Positions 33,802 to 43,803 of a stretch of DNA of 64,000 bases are shown in pieces. The stretch is from NCBI RefSeq assembly GCF_006148925.1, contig NZ_VAWB01000001.1:1144001-1208000 (forward strand), read 5' to 3'. The notes under the pieces were generated by a model. The model had not been told where the DNA came from. It ran no database searches and saw only the letters and a list, made by a program, of their open reading frames with translations. Numbering within the stretch: the stretch's first letter is position 1; every line of letters begins with the position of its first letter. Origin of the DNA: Hyunsoonleella aestuarii. GTDB taxonomy: Bacteria > Bacteroidota > Bacteroidia > Flavobacteriales > Flavobacteriaceae. The position numbers and the translations under genes are program-made.

Positions 33802-35364
33802 ATGGATTTTATGGCTTTTCGTTTTTTTAAAATACTATTAATATTTAATATTGGGCTGTGTTTGTCTCAAGCACAAGAATCTATTCCAATTCAACTAACT
33901 CAAGATAAAGACACTTTGGTTGACGGGATGGTACAGTCTGTTAAGGCTGTAGAAGCTATAAAAGATAGCACGTCAATAAAAGCTTTAGCCGATAATGAAC
34001 TCGCAGCTAAATTTGATGAAAAATGGTTTGAAGAGCTTTATAACAATGCCCTTTTTGATACCATTTATAAATCGGTTACAGAATTAACATTTGAAGAAGT
34101 TGACTACCCAGAATTACCAACAGATACATTAAAAGCGAGATTAAAAGAATTAGACGCAAGAACGCCTTTCAACGTAGAGTATAACCCAGCTTTAGAAAGT
34201 GTTATAAAATCATACCTTAAACATAGGAGGAAATCTATTCAAAAGTTAATAACCCTAAGCGGGTTTTATTTCCCAATGTTCGAACGGGAGTTAGATAATC
34301 ATAATATACCATTAGAAATTAAATATTTAGCCATTGTAGAATCTGCTTTAAAGCCAAAAGCAAAATCTAGAGTTGGTGCTACTGGTTTATGGCAATTTAT
34401 GTTTAGTACAGGAAAAATATATGGACTCGACGTAAGTAGTTATGTAGACGAACGAAGTGACCCATTAAAATCAACTGAAGCTGCCGCCAAATATTTGTCA
34501 AAATTGTACGAGATTTTTGGAGACTGGGATTTGGCCTTGGCTGCGTATAATTCAGGGCCAGGTAATGTTTCAAAAGCCATTAGGCGTTCAGGAGGCTACA
34601 AGAATTACTGGAATATAAGGCATAATTTACCTCGTGAAACTGCTGGCTATCTTCCAGCATTTTTGGCAAATATGTATATTTTTGAGTTTGCTGAAGAACA
34701 TGGTTTTAAAAAGATAAAGCCAGAATTTGCGCTGGTTGAAACTGATACGGTAAGAGTGAAACACATGATTACCTTAGATCAAGTTTCAGAACTTACAGGC
34801 ACCCCAGTTGAAAAACTTCAATTTTTAAACCCATCTTATAAGTTAGACATTATACCATTTATTAAAGACGAAAATTATGTTTTAAGATTGCCTAGAGATG
34901 TGGTGGGTACATTCGTAAACAATGAAGAAGCTATTTATGCTTTTGTAAAAGAAGAGTTTGCCAAAAGGGAAAAACCATTACCTAAATTTTTTAATGCTAA
35001 CGATAGAATTCGTTATACGGTTAGGTCTGGAGATTACTTAGGAAGAATTGCCCGTAATTATGGAGTTAGAGTAAGTGATTTAAAACGATGGAATGGATTA
35101 AGAAGTAATAATTTAAAAATCGGTCAAAGATTAACTGTTTACCCGAGAAGACCTTATGCTCAAGCTTCAAATGCCAGTAGTAAGAAAACAACAACAAATC
35201 CAATAACGGGTGATATTACTACCTATACCGTTAGAAGCGGAGATTCCTTATGGAGTATTTCTCAAAAATTTCCTGGAGTTTCTGTCCAAAATATTAAAGA
35301 GTGGAACGGTATTAGTGGTACAAAATTAAAACCAGGAATGAAGCTTAAAATATCGAAAAGCTGA
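33802..35364 (+). CDS. MltD-like lytic transglycosylase with two LysM domains
   Basis: 520 residues. A signal peptide (about 1-25) is followed by a family-specific region. The SLT domain (about 160-300) has catalytic Glu180 in AIVESALKPKAKS, then GATGLWQFM and LALAAYNSGPGNV. A linker leads to two LysM modules (about 408-450, RYTVRSGDYLGRIA; and about 474-518, TYTVRSGDSLWSIS). It cuts peptidoglycan glycan strands in the periplasm. The start may be ATG 33802 or ATG 33811. It lies 21 bases before the DUF4837 gene, probably in one operon. Confidence 0.92.
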   Translation: MDFMAFRFFKILLIFNIGLCLSQAQESIPIQLTQDKDTLVDGMVQSVKAVEAIKDSTSIKALADNELAAKFDEKWFEELYNNALFDTIYKSVTELTFEEVDYPELPTDTLKARLKELDARTPFNVEYNPALESVIKSYLKHRRKSIQKLITLSGFYFPMFERELDNHNIPLEIKYLAIVESALKPKAKSRVGATGLWQFMFSTGKIYGLDVSSYVDERSDPLKSTEAAAKYLSKLYEIFGDWDLALAAYNSGPGNVSKAIRRSGGYKNYWNIRHNLPRETAGYLPAFLANMYIFEFAEEHGFKKIKPEFALVETDTVRVKHMITLDQVSELTGTPVEKLQFLNPSYKLDIIPFIKDENYVLRLPRDVVGTFVNNEEAIYAFVKEEFAKREKPLPKFFNANDRIRYTVRSGDYLGRIARNYGVRVSDLKRWNGLRSNNLKIGQRLTVYPRRPYAQASNASSKKTTTNPITGDITTYTVRSGDSLWSISQKFPGVSVQNIKEWNGISGTKLKPGMKLKISKS

Positions 35365-35385
35365 AATCCTAAAAACGAATAAATT

Positions 35386-36366
35386 ATGCAAAAATTAATA
35401 GGGATTGTAGCCTTAATAGCAATTGTTTTTTCTTGTGGAAAAGGAAATTCAGATGAAAAAATTCTCTTGGATTCCACAGGGATTATTAATGAGGTATCTG
35501 TAGTGATAGACAATGAGTCTTGGAAAGGATCCGTGGGCGAAGCAATAAGAGCGGTATTAGCATCTCCTGTTTATGGGTTGCCTCAAGACGAACCTATGTT
35601 TACTATAAACCAAATTCCAGCCAGTGTGTTTTCAGGGTTCATTACAAAAAACAGAACGATCCTTAAAGTTGAAGTTGGTGAAAAAACTGCAACAGAGTTT
35701 TATAACAATGTTTATGCAAAACCACAGAAAGTAATTCTTATTTCAGGTAAAACAAAGCAAGATGTTATACATCAGCTCGAAGAGAATGCTTCAAGAATAA
35801 TAGAAACATTCAGAAACATTGAAATTTATGAAAAGCAACGGTTAATAAAAAAATCCTTGTACAATGCGTCGTTTTTAAAAGAAAAAATTGGACTTAGTAT
35901 TAGATTCCCAACAGCTTACAGAGTGGCGAAAGATGATAATAATTTCTTTTGGATGCGTAAAGATGTTAATACGGGTACGTTGAATCTAATGATATATGAA
36001 TTGCCAATAGATGCTATTAAGAGAAACGATAGTATAAGTATAATAAATCAGGTAATTGCTATTAGAGATTCAATAGGCAAATCTCATATTGAAGGTCCTG
36101 TAGAGGGCTCGTATATGATTACAGAAAGAGCGTATACCCCATTTCATACTGAAACTATTTTGGATAATAAACCAACACTAGAAACAAAAGGCATTTGGGA
36201 TGTTAAGAACGCATTTATGGCAGGACCATTTATTAATTATGCCATTGAAGATAAAATAAACAATAGATGGGTTATTGCAGAAGGCTTTGCATTTGCTCCA
36301 TCGGTTCAAAAACGAAACTATATGTTTGAATTGGAATCCATAATTAAAACTATAAAACTAGAATAA
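35386..36366 (+). CDS. DUF4837 family lipoprotein
   Basis: 326 residues. The N terminus is a lipoprotein signal with Cys17 (VFSCGKG). The mature part contains the DUF4837 blocks: NEVSVVIDNESWKGSVGEAIR, LPQDEPMFTINQIP, and the late segment with FFWMRKDVNTGTLNLMIYELP. The function of this Bacteroidota family is unknown. Its place directly after a cell-wall lytic transglycosylase suggests an envelope role (inference). A terminator follows the stop immediately. Confidence 0.88.
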   Translation: MQKLIGIVALIAIVFSCGKGNSDEKILLDSTGIINEVSVVIDNESWKGSVGEAIRAVLASPVYGLPQDEPMFTINQIPASVFSGFITKNRTILKVEVGEKTATEFYNNVYAKPQKVILISGKTKQDVIHQLEENASRIIETFRNIEIYEKQRLIKKSLYNASFLKEKIGLSIRFPTAYRVAKDDNNFFWMRKDVNTGTLNLMIYELPIDAIKRNDSISIINQVIAIRDSIGKSHIEGPVEGSYMITERAYTPFHTETILDNKPTLETKGIWDVKNAFMAGPFINYAIEDKINNRWVIAEGFAFAPSVQKRNYMFELESIIKTIKLE

Positions 36367-36367
36367 A

Positions 36368-36395
36368 AAAAAGCCAGCATATTTGCTGGCTTTTT
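36368..36395. terminator. Bidirectional terminator between DUF4837 gene and tatA
   Basis: AAAAAGCCAGCA and TGCTGGCTTTTT pair around loop TATT. A and T runs on the two sides serve the two convergent genes. Confidence 0.92.
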
Positions 36396-36412
36396 GCTTT
36401 TATAAATTAAAA

Positions 36413-36598
36413 CTATTCATTTTTATCTTCTTTACTAGAATCTTCTTCTTTACTGGCGTCTTTAAATTCCTTAATGCCACTTCCTAGTCCACGCATTAAT
36501 TCTGGAATCTTTTTTCCTCCAAACAAAAGCAAAACAACAACAACAATCAGTGCTATTTGCCATGGTCCAATTGCTAATGGTAACATATATAAAGTCAT
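36413..36598 (-). CDS. tatA: Sec-independent translocase subunit TatA/TatE
   Basis: 61 residues. One N-terminal membrane helix (about 8-25) leads to the hallmark [24 protein letters not shown], an amphipathic helix after the FGGKK hinge. The tail is acidic and Lys-rich. TatA forms the pore of the twin-arginine system for folded proteins. No tatC lies next to it. ATG 36598 is used. Confidence 0.93.
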   Translation of the reverse strand: MTLYMLPLAIGPWQIALIVVVVLLLFGGKKIPELMRGLGSGIKEFKDASKEEDSSKEDKNE

Positions 36599-36616
36599 AA
36601 TTATTTAATTTAGTAG

Positions 36617-36624
36617 CAAAGTTA
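36617..36624 (-). promoter_or_regulatory. Promoter -7 element TAACTTTG of tatA
   Basis: On the minus strand TAACTTTG fits TAnnTTTG and lies 18 bases before the tatA ATG. Confidence 0.5.
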
Positions 36625-36697
36625 ATAATTAAAGTTTAATATTAACGTTTATAGCCTAACTTTAGTCATATTAGAAAGTGTCTTGCGATAATTTGTT

Positions 36698-36705
36698 TAA
36701 TTTTG
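36698..36705 (+). promoter_or_regulatory. Promoter -7 element TAATTTTG of the M23 peptidase gene
   Basis: TAATTTTG fits TAnnTTTG and ends seven bases before the ATG, so the leader would be only about two or three bases. A second weaker match (TAATTTG, 36689-36695) would give a leader of about 12 bases. Confidence 0.45.
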
Positions 36706-36712
36706 TTTTAGT

Positions 36713-37582
36713 ATGAGTAAAAATAATAAGGGGTCAAGAAAACTGAGAAATAAACTACTCGACAAGTATCGATTGGTTATTTTAAATGAGGATACTTTTG
36801 AAGAGCGAATAGCTTTTAAACTCACTAGGCTTAACGTATTTGTTTTTGGTTCGGCAGCAATTATTTTACTAATTTTAATTACGTACTTTATAATTGCGTT
36901 CACATCATTAAGAGAGTATATTCCTGGATATTCATCTACCGCTTTAAAAAAGCAAGCTACCGAATTAAACTATAAAACCGATTCGTTACAACGAGTTCTT
37001 GCATTGAATGAGCGTTATTATGCCTCAATTAAAAAAGTGCTGCAAGGCGATGTTAGTGCTTTGGATATTAATAAAGATTCTATTATAGAGGCGACTAAAC
37101 TTGAGGCTAGCGAGGTAGATTTAACACCAATAATTGAAGATTCTCTTCTTAGGGAAAAAGTTGATAAAGAAGATAAATATAACTTGTTTGAATCAGCCAT
37201 TTCCGCAACAAATTTTGTTTTATTTCCCCCTGTAAACGGAACAATAAGTGAACCTTATAATCTAGAGGAAAAACATTACGCTGTAGATATTGTGGTCGCA
37301 AAAGACACACCCGTAAAAGCAACGGCAGATGGCACTGTTATTTTTGCAGAATGGACAGCTAGTACCGGCAATGTTATTATTATAGAACATAGTTATGGGT
37401 TAATTTCGGTTTATAAGCATAATGCGGCACTCATTAAATCACAAGGTGATTTGGTTAAAGCAGGAGAAGTTATTGCTACCGCTGGAAATTCCGGAGAATT
37501 ATCAACTGGCCCTCATTTACATTTTGAATTATGGAATGATGGTTACCCAATCAATCCTTCAAATTTCATAGATTTTGAATAA
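36713..37582 (+). CDS. M23 (LytM-type) metallopeptidase, membrane-anchored
   Basis: 289 residues. A basic cytoplasmic start and one membrane helix (about 45-65) are followed by a short coiled segment (about 80-105). The peptidase domain (about 170-289) has zinc ligands His188 and Asp192 (HYAVD) and the HxH of GPHLHFE (His268, His270). It would cut peptide cross-links or act on partners at the cell wall. The GH3-like ligase gene follows with no spacer. Confidence 0.93.
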   Translation: MSKNNKGSRKLRNKLLDKYRLVILNEDTFEERIAFKLTRLNVFVFGSAAIILLILITYFIIAFTSLREYIPGYSSTALKKQATELNYKTDSLQRVLALNERYYASIKKVLQGDVSALDINKDSIIEATKLEASEVDLTPIIEDSLLREKVDKEDKYNLFESAISATNFVLFPPVNGTISEPYNLEEKHYAVDIVVAKDTPVKATADGTVIFAEWTASTGNVIIIEHSYGLISVYKHNAALIKSQGDLVKAGEVIATAGNSGELSTGPHLHFELWNDGYPINPSNFIDFE

Positions 37583-39085
37583 ATGATATCATTAAAATCA
37601 GCACTCGCGAAACCATTCGCCAGAAGAGTATATAATAAGATTCAAAAGTGGGCGACAAAGCCTATTGAAACCCAAGAAAAAGTGTTTCAAGAATTAATTG
37701 CTCAAGCTTCTCGAACAAAGTTTGGAATTGACCACAATTTTAAAAATATTACATCTCATGAGGATTTTATCCAAAATGTACCCATTAGAGATTATGAAGC
37801 ATTAAAACCTTATGTTGAAAGAGTAGTTGCTGGAGAAGAAAACATACTTTGGAAAGGCAAACCTATTTATTTTGCTAAAACATCAGGAACGACTTCAGGT
37901 TCAAAGTTTATTCCTATTACAAAAGAGAGCATGCCAAGTCATGTTGAAGCGGCAAGAAACGCCATACTACTTTACATTAATGAAACAGGGAAGAGCAAGT
38001 TCGTTGATGGAAAAATGATTTTTTTACAAGGAAGCCCAATTCTAAAAGAACAAAACGGGGTGCAACTAGGAAGGCTGTCAGGTATTGTTGCTCATTATGT
38101 TCCCAAATACCTTCAAAAAAACAGATTACCATCTTGGAAAACTAACTGCATTGAGGATTGGGAAACCAAAGTAGATGCTATAGTTGAAGAGACCTTACCC
38201 GAAAACATGACAATAATATCTGGAATTCCATCTTGGGTTCAAATGTATTTCGAAAGACTTCAAGAAAGAACTGGAAAGAAAGTTGGAGAGGTATTTAAAA
38301 ACTTTAATCTGTTCATTTTTGGAGGCGTTAATTACGAACCTTATCGAGCAAAATTTGAAAGCTTAATTGGGCGACAAGTTGATAGTATAGAGCTGTACCC
38401 AGCAAGCGAAGGTTTTTTCGCTTTTCAAGATAAACAGAATGGAAGAGGTATGTTGCTTCAATTAAACTCAGGCATCTTTTATGAGTTTATAAAAGCAGAT
38501 GAGTTTTTTAATGAAAACCCAAACCGTATTACAATTAAAGATGTAGAAGTAGGTGTTAATTATGTTATGATTATATCAACTAATGCAGGTCTATGGGCAT
38601 ATAATATTGGAGATACAGTTCAGTTTACTTCTCTTAACCCATATAGAGTGATTGTTTCTGGACGTATAAAACATTTTATTTCGGCGTTTGGAGAGCATGT
38701 AATTGGAAAGGAAGTGGAACAAGCTATGGAAGAAGCAACAAAGGATACAAATGTTCAAATTTCGGAATTCACGGTGGCACCTCAAATTAATACAGAAAAG
38801 GAACTCCCTTACCATGAATGGTTTATAGAGTTTGATAAAGAACCAGAAGACATTTCAAAATTGGCTGAAGACCTTGATCAATCTCTTCAAAATCAGAACA
38901 CGTATTACTTCGATTTGATTCAGGGAAAAGTTTTACAGCCACTTAAAATCACAAAAGTGCCAAGAGAAGGATTTCAAAATTATATGAAATCTGTGGGCAA
39001 ACTAGGTGGGCAAAATAAAATCCCAAGGCTATCAAATGATAGAAAGATTGCAGATGCTATTTGGAACATGATTTCTGTTAAATAA
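37583..39085 (+). CDS. GH3 auxin-responsive-promoter family acyl-amide synthetase-like protein
   Basis: 500 residues. The ATP-binding motif AKTSGTTSGSKFIPIT and the later ELYPASEGFFAFQD place it in the GH3 group of adenylating enzymes. Plant members join amino acids to hormones, while the bacterial substrate is unknown. It begins directly after the M23 peptidase stop, so both are in one operon. The pairing is not explained by any known function. Confidence 0.88.
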   Translation: MISLKSALAKPFARRVYNKIQKWATKPIETQEKVFQELIAQASRTKFGIDHNFKNITSHEDFIQNVPIRDYEALKPYVERVVAGEENILWKGKPIYFAKTSGTTSGSKFIPITKESMPSHVEAARNAILLYINETGKSKFVDGKMIFLQGSPILKEQNGVQLGRLSGIVAHYVPKYLQKNRLPSWKTNCIEDWETKVDAIVEETLPENMTIISGIPSWVQMYFERLQERTGKKVGEVFKNFNLFIFGGVNYEPYRAKFESLIGRQVDSIELYPASEGFFAFQDKQNGRGMLLQLNSGIFYEFIKADEFFNENPNRITIKDVEVGVNYVMIISTNAGLWAYNIGDTVQFTSLNPYRVIVSGRIKHFISAFGEHVIGKEVEQAMEEATKDTNVQISEFTVAPQINTEKELPYHEWFIEFDKEPEDISKLAEDLDQSLQNQNTYYFDLIQGKVLQPLKITKVPREGFQNYMKSVGKLGGQNKIPRLSNDRKIADAIWNMISVK

Positions 39086-39088
39086 TAG

Positions 39089-39096
39089 TATCTTTG
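39089..39096 (+). promoter_or_regulatory. Promoter -7 element TATCTTTG
   Basis: TATCTTTG fits TAnnTTTG, 17 bases before the ATG at 39114. It begins three bases after the GH3-like stop. Confidence 0.55.
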
Positions 39097-39113
39097 CCGC
39101 GATTAACAAACTT

Positions 39114-40802
39114 ATGAGTAGAAAAAAGAACCATGAAAGAACAAGAGCTCAAGAGAGTTCGAATGCTATTGAACGGATGTATATTACTATGCGACATTTG
39201 TTTAATAGAGGGTTTTATAAACCTATGGGGATTTCAGGTGAAACACTTCGTCAAGCCTTACTACTTTTAAAGCCTGAAATATATGGTTCTATTGGTGAAG
39301 AAAAGGCCGAATTGGAGGGTCTTTTGTATGTTATGGACAGACTCCCAGTAGGTATTGAAGAATGCCGATTTATAAACCTTACCAGTGATGAAGGGTATGC
39401 TAACTCTCATTTCAAGCCAATAATTCCAGAAAAAAGAAGGCGCAACTGCTATAGAATTGACGATGAGCAGATGAATATTGAGATAACTCGAGGGCGTTCT
39501 GAAATCTATGATATATTAACACATTTAACCTTTCTTTTTATTGAATCTCATAAAATCAGCAAAAGGGTAGTAATCAATGAGGATGGTACAACTACGCGAG
39601 ATTGGATTAAACTAGAGAAAGCTGTTTTATCTAAAAAGAAACTAACTAAGGAAGAAAGAGAAGTAGCTATTACGCATACCGCTTATATATTAGGAAGAAC
39701 TTTTAACGAGTTAAGAAATATATATGAAGCGTTTTCCACACCTTCACAGCCAGAGCGATTGTTACATATTGTTTACTGGTTAGGTAAACTAGCTATTGAT
39801 GAGCAGGTTAATAATAATAAGAGAACAGTAACGTTTAGCCCTGTTTTAAGAGAGCGAATTGGACACCATATACACGGTGAAATTTGGGCGGATAACATAA
39901 AAGATGTTCTAGCTAAAAATCAACTTTTAGAGCGAGAGATTCATATTATTAGCGCGAATATGCATAGCGTAATGAATACCCTTTTTGCTCCAATAGCTTT
40001 GAAGACATTATTTTCTAAAAAAGATATTTTCGAGGTTTACGAAGCGCTGAGCAAAAAAGAAAACAATAAACTCCGAAATAAAGTCACTCAAGAAGCGTTG
40101 AAAAACGGAATGATTTATATAAAAGACACCTCAGGAACTAACATCGATGTTCAAGTTTTTGATAGTTCATTATTAGAGGTTTCAAAAACAGATATAAATA
40201 TAAATGAAACTAATTTAAAGTCGAAAAAACCGCTTATATTAGTCATGGATTATGCCTTTGGAGAGCAAGCTTATGAAACAATTGATGAATTACTGAAGCC
40301 ATATAAAATAAAAGGGAAGAAAATTCATTTGAATGTTGAATCTTTATCTATAATGGGAAAAGCAGGTATTTTAGAAGGCTGTAAAGGCGATATTATGATA
40401 CCTTCTGCACATATTTTTGAAGGAACAGCAGATAATTATCCGTTTAAAAATGAACTGACTAAAGAAGATGTTGAATGTCAAGGGGTGAGTATATATGAAG
40501 GATCTATGATAACGGTTCTGGGAACCTCGTTACAGAATAAAGACATTTTAAAGTTTTTTCATAATTCCACATGGAACGTTATTGGTTTAGAAATGGAAGG
40601 AGCGCATTATCAAAAAGCGATTCAAGCAGCTTCAAAAGTTAGAGGTAATATTAACCCAAATGTAGAAGTAAGATACGCGTATTATGCAAGCGATAACCCA
40701 TTAGAAACTGGAAGTACTTTGGCCTCGGGGGGTTTAGGAACCTCTGGTGTAAGACCAACATATGTAATAACAAGAAAGATATTAGAACAAATATTTAATT
40801 AA
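39114..40802 (+). CDS. Conserved Bacteroidota protein with nucleoside-phosphorylase-like C-terminal domain
   Basis: 562 residues, cytoplasmic. The N-terminal 350 residues are helical and basic and match nothing I can name. From about 372 the sequence reads like a nucleoside phosphorylase fold: ILVMDYAFGEQAYE, then MGKAGILEGCKGDIMIPSAH, then GLEMEGAHYQKAI near 488. The Glu-Met-Glu stretch is the ribose-binding motif of that superfamily. From memory the full-length family is the one catalogued as DUF6909; I could not check this. It may be co-transcribed with the Wzz-like gene nine bases downstream, at the head of the polysaccharide locus. Confidence 0.75.
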   Translation: MSRKKNHERTRAQESSNAIERMYITMRHLFNRGFYKPMGISGETLRQALLLLKPEIYGSIGEEKAELEGLLYVMDRLPVGIEECRFINLTSDEGYANSHFKPIIPEKRRRNCYRIDDEQMNIEITRGRSEIYDILTHLTFLFIESHKISKRVVINEDGTTTRDWIKLEKAVLSKKKLTKEEREVAITHTAYILGRTFNELRNIYEAFSTPSQPERLLHIVYWLGKLAIDEQVNNNKRTVTFSPVLRERIGHHIHGEIWADNIKDVLAKNQLLEREIHIISANMHSVMNTLFAPIALKTLFSKKDIFEVYEALSKKENNKLRNKVTQEALKNGMIYIKDTSGTNIDVQVFDSSLLEVSKTDININETNLKSKKPLILVMDYAFGEQAYETIDELLKPYKIKGKKIHLNVESLSIMGKAGILEGCKGDIMIPSAHIFEGTADNYPFKNELTKEDVECQGVSIYEGSMITVLGTSLQNKDILKFFHNSTWNVIGLEMEGAHYQKAIQAASKVRGNINPNVEVRYAYYASDNPLETGSTLASGGLGTSGVRPTYVITRKILEQIFN

Positions 40803-40811
40803 TAAAAAATT

Positions 40812-41885
40812 ATGAGTAAAGATTTGCCACAACCACAGCAATCTGAAGAAGTAGATTTAGGCCAATTATTTAAATTAATTGGCAATGCATTTGATAGACT
40901 TTTTAAGTTTATAGGGAGTATTTTCAATAAACTTTTTTTAGCCTTTGTTTGGGGTGTTTTTTTTGTGAAAAGGCACCTTTTAAAAATAGTAATTGCAGGT
41001 ATCATTGGTGTTGTTTTAGGTCTTGTAAAGGAAAAAACATCTGCTCCGTTTTATAGTTCTTCTGCCATTATTAAGCAAAACTATAATTCTGGAGAAGTAC
41101 TTTATGAAGCAGTTAATTACTATAATAAACTTGTTACAGAAGGTGATACTATTACTTTATCTAATGATTTGAATATTGATCCATCTAAAGCATCATCAAT
41201 TAAATCTTTTTCTATTGAAGCGGTTACAAATGATAATGAAAGAATAAAGAGCTATGATGCTTATATTAAAAATTTAGATTCAGTTGTGGCTTCAACCATA
41301 ACATATGACAATTATTTAGATTTTTCTCAGGAGTTTGATATACCATTTCAGAAATTAGATTTACAATCTTACATCAATGAATCTTTTGAAGAGGTTATTT
41401 CGAGTGTAGTAAATAAAATTAAAACATCTCCTTATTTTTTAAGTATTCAAACAAGGGATTTAAACGAGTTAAACAGACGAGAAAGTACGCTCAAGCAGAC
41501 ACTTGTGAAATCTGACTCTTTGCAAGCGGTTTACCAAGAGGTTTTAAAGAAATCAGCTGACGCTAAAAGCGGAGGCCAAACCAGTATCACCATAGACAAT
41601 ACTGAAGATAAAAGTGTTACTAAAGAGTTTGAATTATATCAAAATGATCTAGTATTAAGAAGAGAATTGGTTGAAATTGAGCGAGAAAAAGAAGAAAAAG
41701 AAAATATTATAGAAATTGTATCGACGAAAAAAGGTCGTGGTACAGTTCAAGACACATCGGATGTTTTTGGATTTGAGTTAAGCAGACCTATTGTGTATGC
41801 ATTATTATTATCTATATTAACTTTTGTTTTGTTGTTAGCAAGAGACTTTTTAAAGTTTTTAGAGCGTTTTAAAGAAAAAGCATAA
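40812..41885 (+). CDS. Wzz-like polysaccharide chain-length/co-polymerase protein
   Basis: 357 residues. An N-terminal amphipathic region is followed by a membrane helix (about 59-76, IVIAGIIGVVLGLV). A large periplasmic part has coiled-coil stretches near 210-310. A second helix lies near the C terminus (about 327-345). This two-helix layout and the position before rfbB fit the polysaccharide co-polymerase group that sets chain length. There is no tyrosine kinase domain. Confidence 0.75.
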   Translation: MSKDLPQPQQSEEVDLGQLFKLIGNAFDRLFKFIGSIFNKLFLAFVWGVFFVKRHLLKIVIAGIIGVVLGLVKEKTSAPFYSSSAIIKQNYNSGEVLYEAVNYYNKLVTEGDTITLSNDLNIDPSKASSIKSFSIEAVTNDNERIKSYDAYIKNLDSVVASTITYDNYLDFSQEFDIPFQKLDLQSYINESFEEVISSVVNKIKTSPYFLSIQTRDLNELNRRESTLKQTLVKSDSLQAVYQEVLKKSADAKSGGQTSITIDNTEDKSVTKEFELYQNDLVLRRELVEIEREKEEKENIIEIVSTKKGRGTVQDTSDVFGFELSRPIVYALLLSILTFVLLLARDFLKFLERFKEKA

Positions 41886-41889
41886 ATCA

Positions 41890-42933
41890 ATGAACATTCT
41901 AATAACAGGCGGTGCTGGGTTTATTGGCTCTCATGTTGTACGCTTATTTGTGAACAAATACCGAGATTATGCTATATATAATTTGGACTGTCTAACCTAT
42001 GCAGGCAACTTAGAAAACTTAAAAGATTTAGAAAGCAACCCTAATTATACGTTTCTTAAGGAAGATATTACAGATGCTTTAGCAATTAACACCATTTTTA
42101 AAGAGTATAAATTCGATAAGGTAATACATCTTGCAGCAGAATCTCATGTAGATAGATCTATAGCAGATCCATTAGCTTTTGTCAAAACGAATATAATTGG
42201 GACAATAAACTTACTGAATGCTTTTAAGCAATGTCATAAAAACAACTTTCAAAACAAGTTGTTTTATCATATTAGTACAGATGAGGTTTATGGCAGTTTA
42301 GGAGAGTTTGGACTTTTCAATGAAACGACATCATACGACCCAAATTCGCCTTACTCAGCATCTAAAGCAAGCTCAGATCATTTTGTTAGAGCTTATGGCG
42401 AAACCTATAGATTGCCTTATATCATCTCGAATTGTTCGAACAATTATGGACCTAATCAATTTCCTGAAAAACTAATTCCCTTGTTTATAAATAATATTGT
42501 GAACAATAAACCCTTGCCAGTTTATGGAGATGGTAATTACACAAGAGATTGGCTATATGTTGAAGACCATGCAAATGCTATAGATCTGATTTTTCATAAA
42601 GGGACTATTAAAGAAACTTATAATATTGGAGGCTTTAATGAATGGAAGAATATAGATTTGGTTAAAGTACTTTGCAGACAGATGGATGATAAATTAGGGC
42701 GTGCTGATGGCACCTCTGAAAAATTAATCACCTATGTTAAGGATAGGCCTGGACATGACAAAAGATATGCTATAGATGCCTCTAAAATTAAAGAAGAACT
42801 AGGTTGGAAACCTTCATTGGTTTTTGAGGAAGGTTTATCTAAAACTATTGATTGGTATTTGAATAATAAAGTTTGGTTAGACAATGTTACAAGTAGAGCA
42901 TATCAGTCGTATTATGAAAAACAATATAGTTAG
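41890..42933 (+). CDS. rfbB: dTDP-glucose 4,6-dehydratase
   Basis: 347 residues. The NAD-binding motif GGAGFIGSHVV lies at the N terminus. AAESHVDRSI, the STDEVYG block and YSASKASSDHFVRAY with the catalytic Tyr-x3-Lys follow. It makes dTDP-4-keto-6-deoxyglucose, the second step to dTDP-rhamnose. It is followed directly by rfbA with no spacer. Confidence 0.96.
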   Translation: MNILITGGAGFIGSHVVRLFVNKYRDYAIYNLDCLTYAGNLENLKDLESNPNYTFLKEDITDALAINTIFKEYKFDKVIHLAAESHVDRSIADPLAFVKTNIIGTINLLNAFKQCHKNNFQNKLFYHISTDEVYGSLGEFGLFNETTSYDPNSPYSASKASSDHFVRAYGETYRLPYIISNCSNNYGPNQFPEKLIPLFINNIVNNKPLPVYGDGNYTRDWLYVEDHANAIDLIFHKGTIKETYNIGGFNEWKNIDLVKVLCRQMDDKLGRADGTSEKLITYVKDRPGHDKRYAIDASKIKEELGWKPSLVFEEGLSKTIDWYLNNKVWLDNVTSRAYQSYYEKQYS

Positions 42934-43803
42934 ATGAAAGGAATTATATTAGCAGGAGGATCGGGAACAAGGCTACACCCACTTACAAAAGTGGTTAGTA
43001 AACAACTGATGCCTATCTACGATAAACCGATGATTTACTATCCGCTTACTACATTAATGTCGGCTGGAATTCAAGAAATATTAGTTATTTCTACCTCAAA
43101 AGACACACCCTTATTTAAAAAACTATTGGGAGATGGTAGTGAATATGGATGCAGGTTTGAGTATGCAGTTCAAGAGCATCCAAATGGTTTAGCTGAAGCT
43201 TTTATTATTGGAGAACGCTTTGTTGGGTCTGATACGGTAGCCCTTATTTTAGGGGATAATATTTTTTATGGCTCTGGGTTACAACAAATATTAAAATCTA
43301 ATGTTAATCCTGAAGGAGGAATAATTTACGCTTATCACGTGCATGATCCGCAACGTTATGGTGTTGTGGAGTTCGATAAAAACAACAAAGTAATTTCAAT
43401 AGAAGAGAAACCGTCGAAACCAAAATCGAACTATGCAGTTCCTGGCATTTATTTTTATGATAATAACGTTGTAGAAATTGCTAAAAACATCAAGCCAAGT
43501 AGTCGGGGAGAATTGGAGATTACAGACGTTAACAAGGAATACTTAAAATCAGGAAAGTTGAACGTTCAAATTTTAGACAAAGGAACGGCTTGGTTGGATA
43601 CGGGTACGTTTACATCTCTTATGCAAGCCAGTCAATTTGTTCAAGTTATTGAGGAGCGTCAAGGTCAAAAAATTGGCTGTATAGAAGAAATGGCTTATAA
43701 AATGGGTTATATTGATAAGAATCAATTGCAAGAATTGGCTCAGCCGTTGCTTAAAAGCGGTTATGGAGAGTATCTTCAAAATTTATTGAGTTATGAAGAT
43801 TAA
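42934..43803 (+). CDS. rfbA: Glucose-1-phosphate thymidylyltransferase
   Basis: 289 residues. The nucleotide-binding start [17 protein letters not shown] and the blocks [20 protein letters not shown] and [20 protein letters not shown] are standard for RmlA. It couples dTTP and glucose-1-phosphate, the first step to dTDP-rhamnose. Its 3' end overlaps rfbC by 11 bases. Confidence 0.97.
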   Translation: MKGIILAGGSGTRLHPLTKVVSKQLMPIYDKPMIYYPLTTLMSAGIQEILVISTSKDTPLFKKLLGDGSEYGCRFEYAVQEHPNGLAEAFIIGERFVGSDTVALILGDNIFYGSGLQQILKSNVNPEGGIIYAYHVHDPQRYGVVEFDKNNKVISIEEKPSKPKSNYAVPGIYFYDNNVVEIAKNIKPSSRGELEITDVNKEYLKSGKLNVQILDKGTAWLDTGTFTSLMQASQFVQVIEERQGQKIGCIEEMAYKMGYIDKNQLQELAQPLLKSGYGEYLQNLLSYED

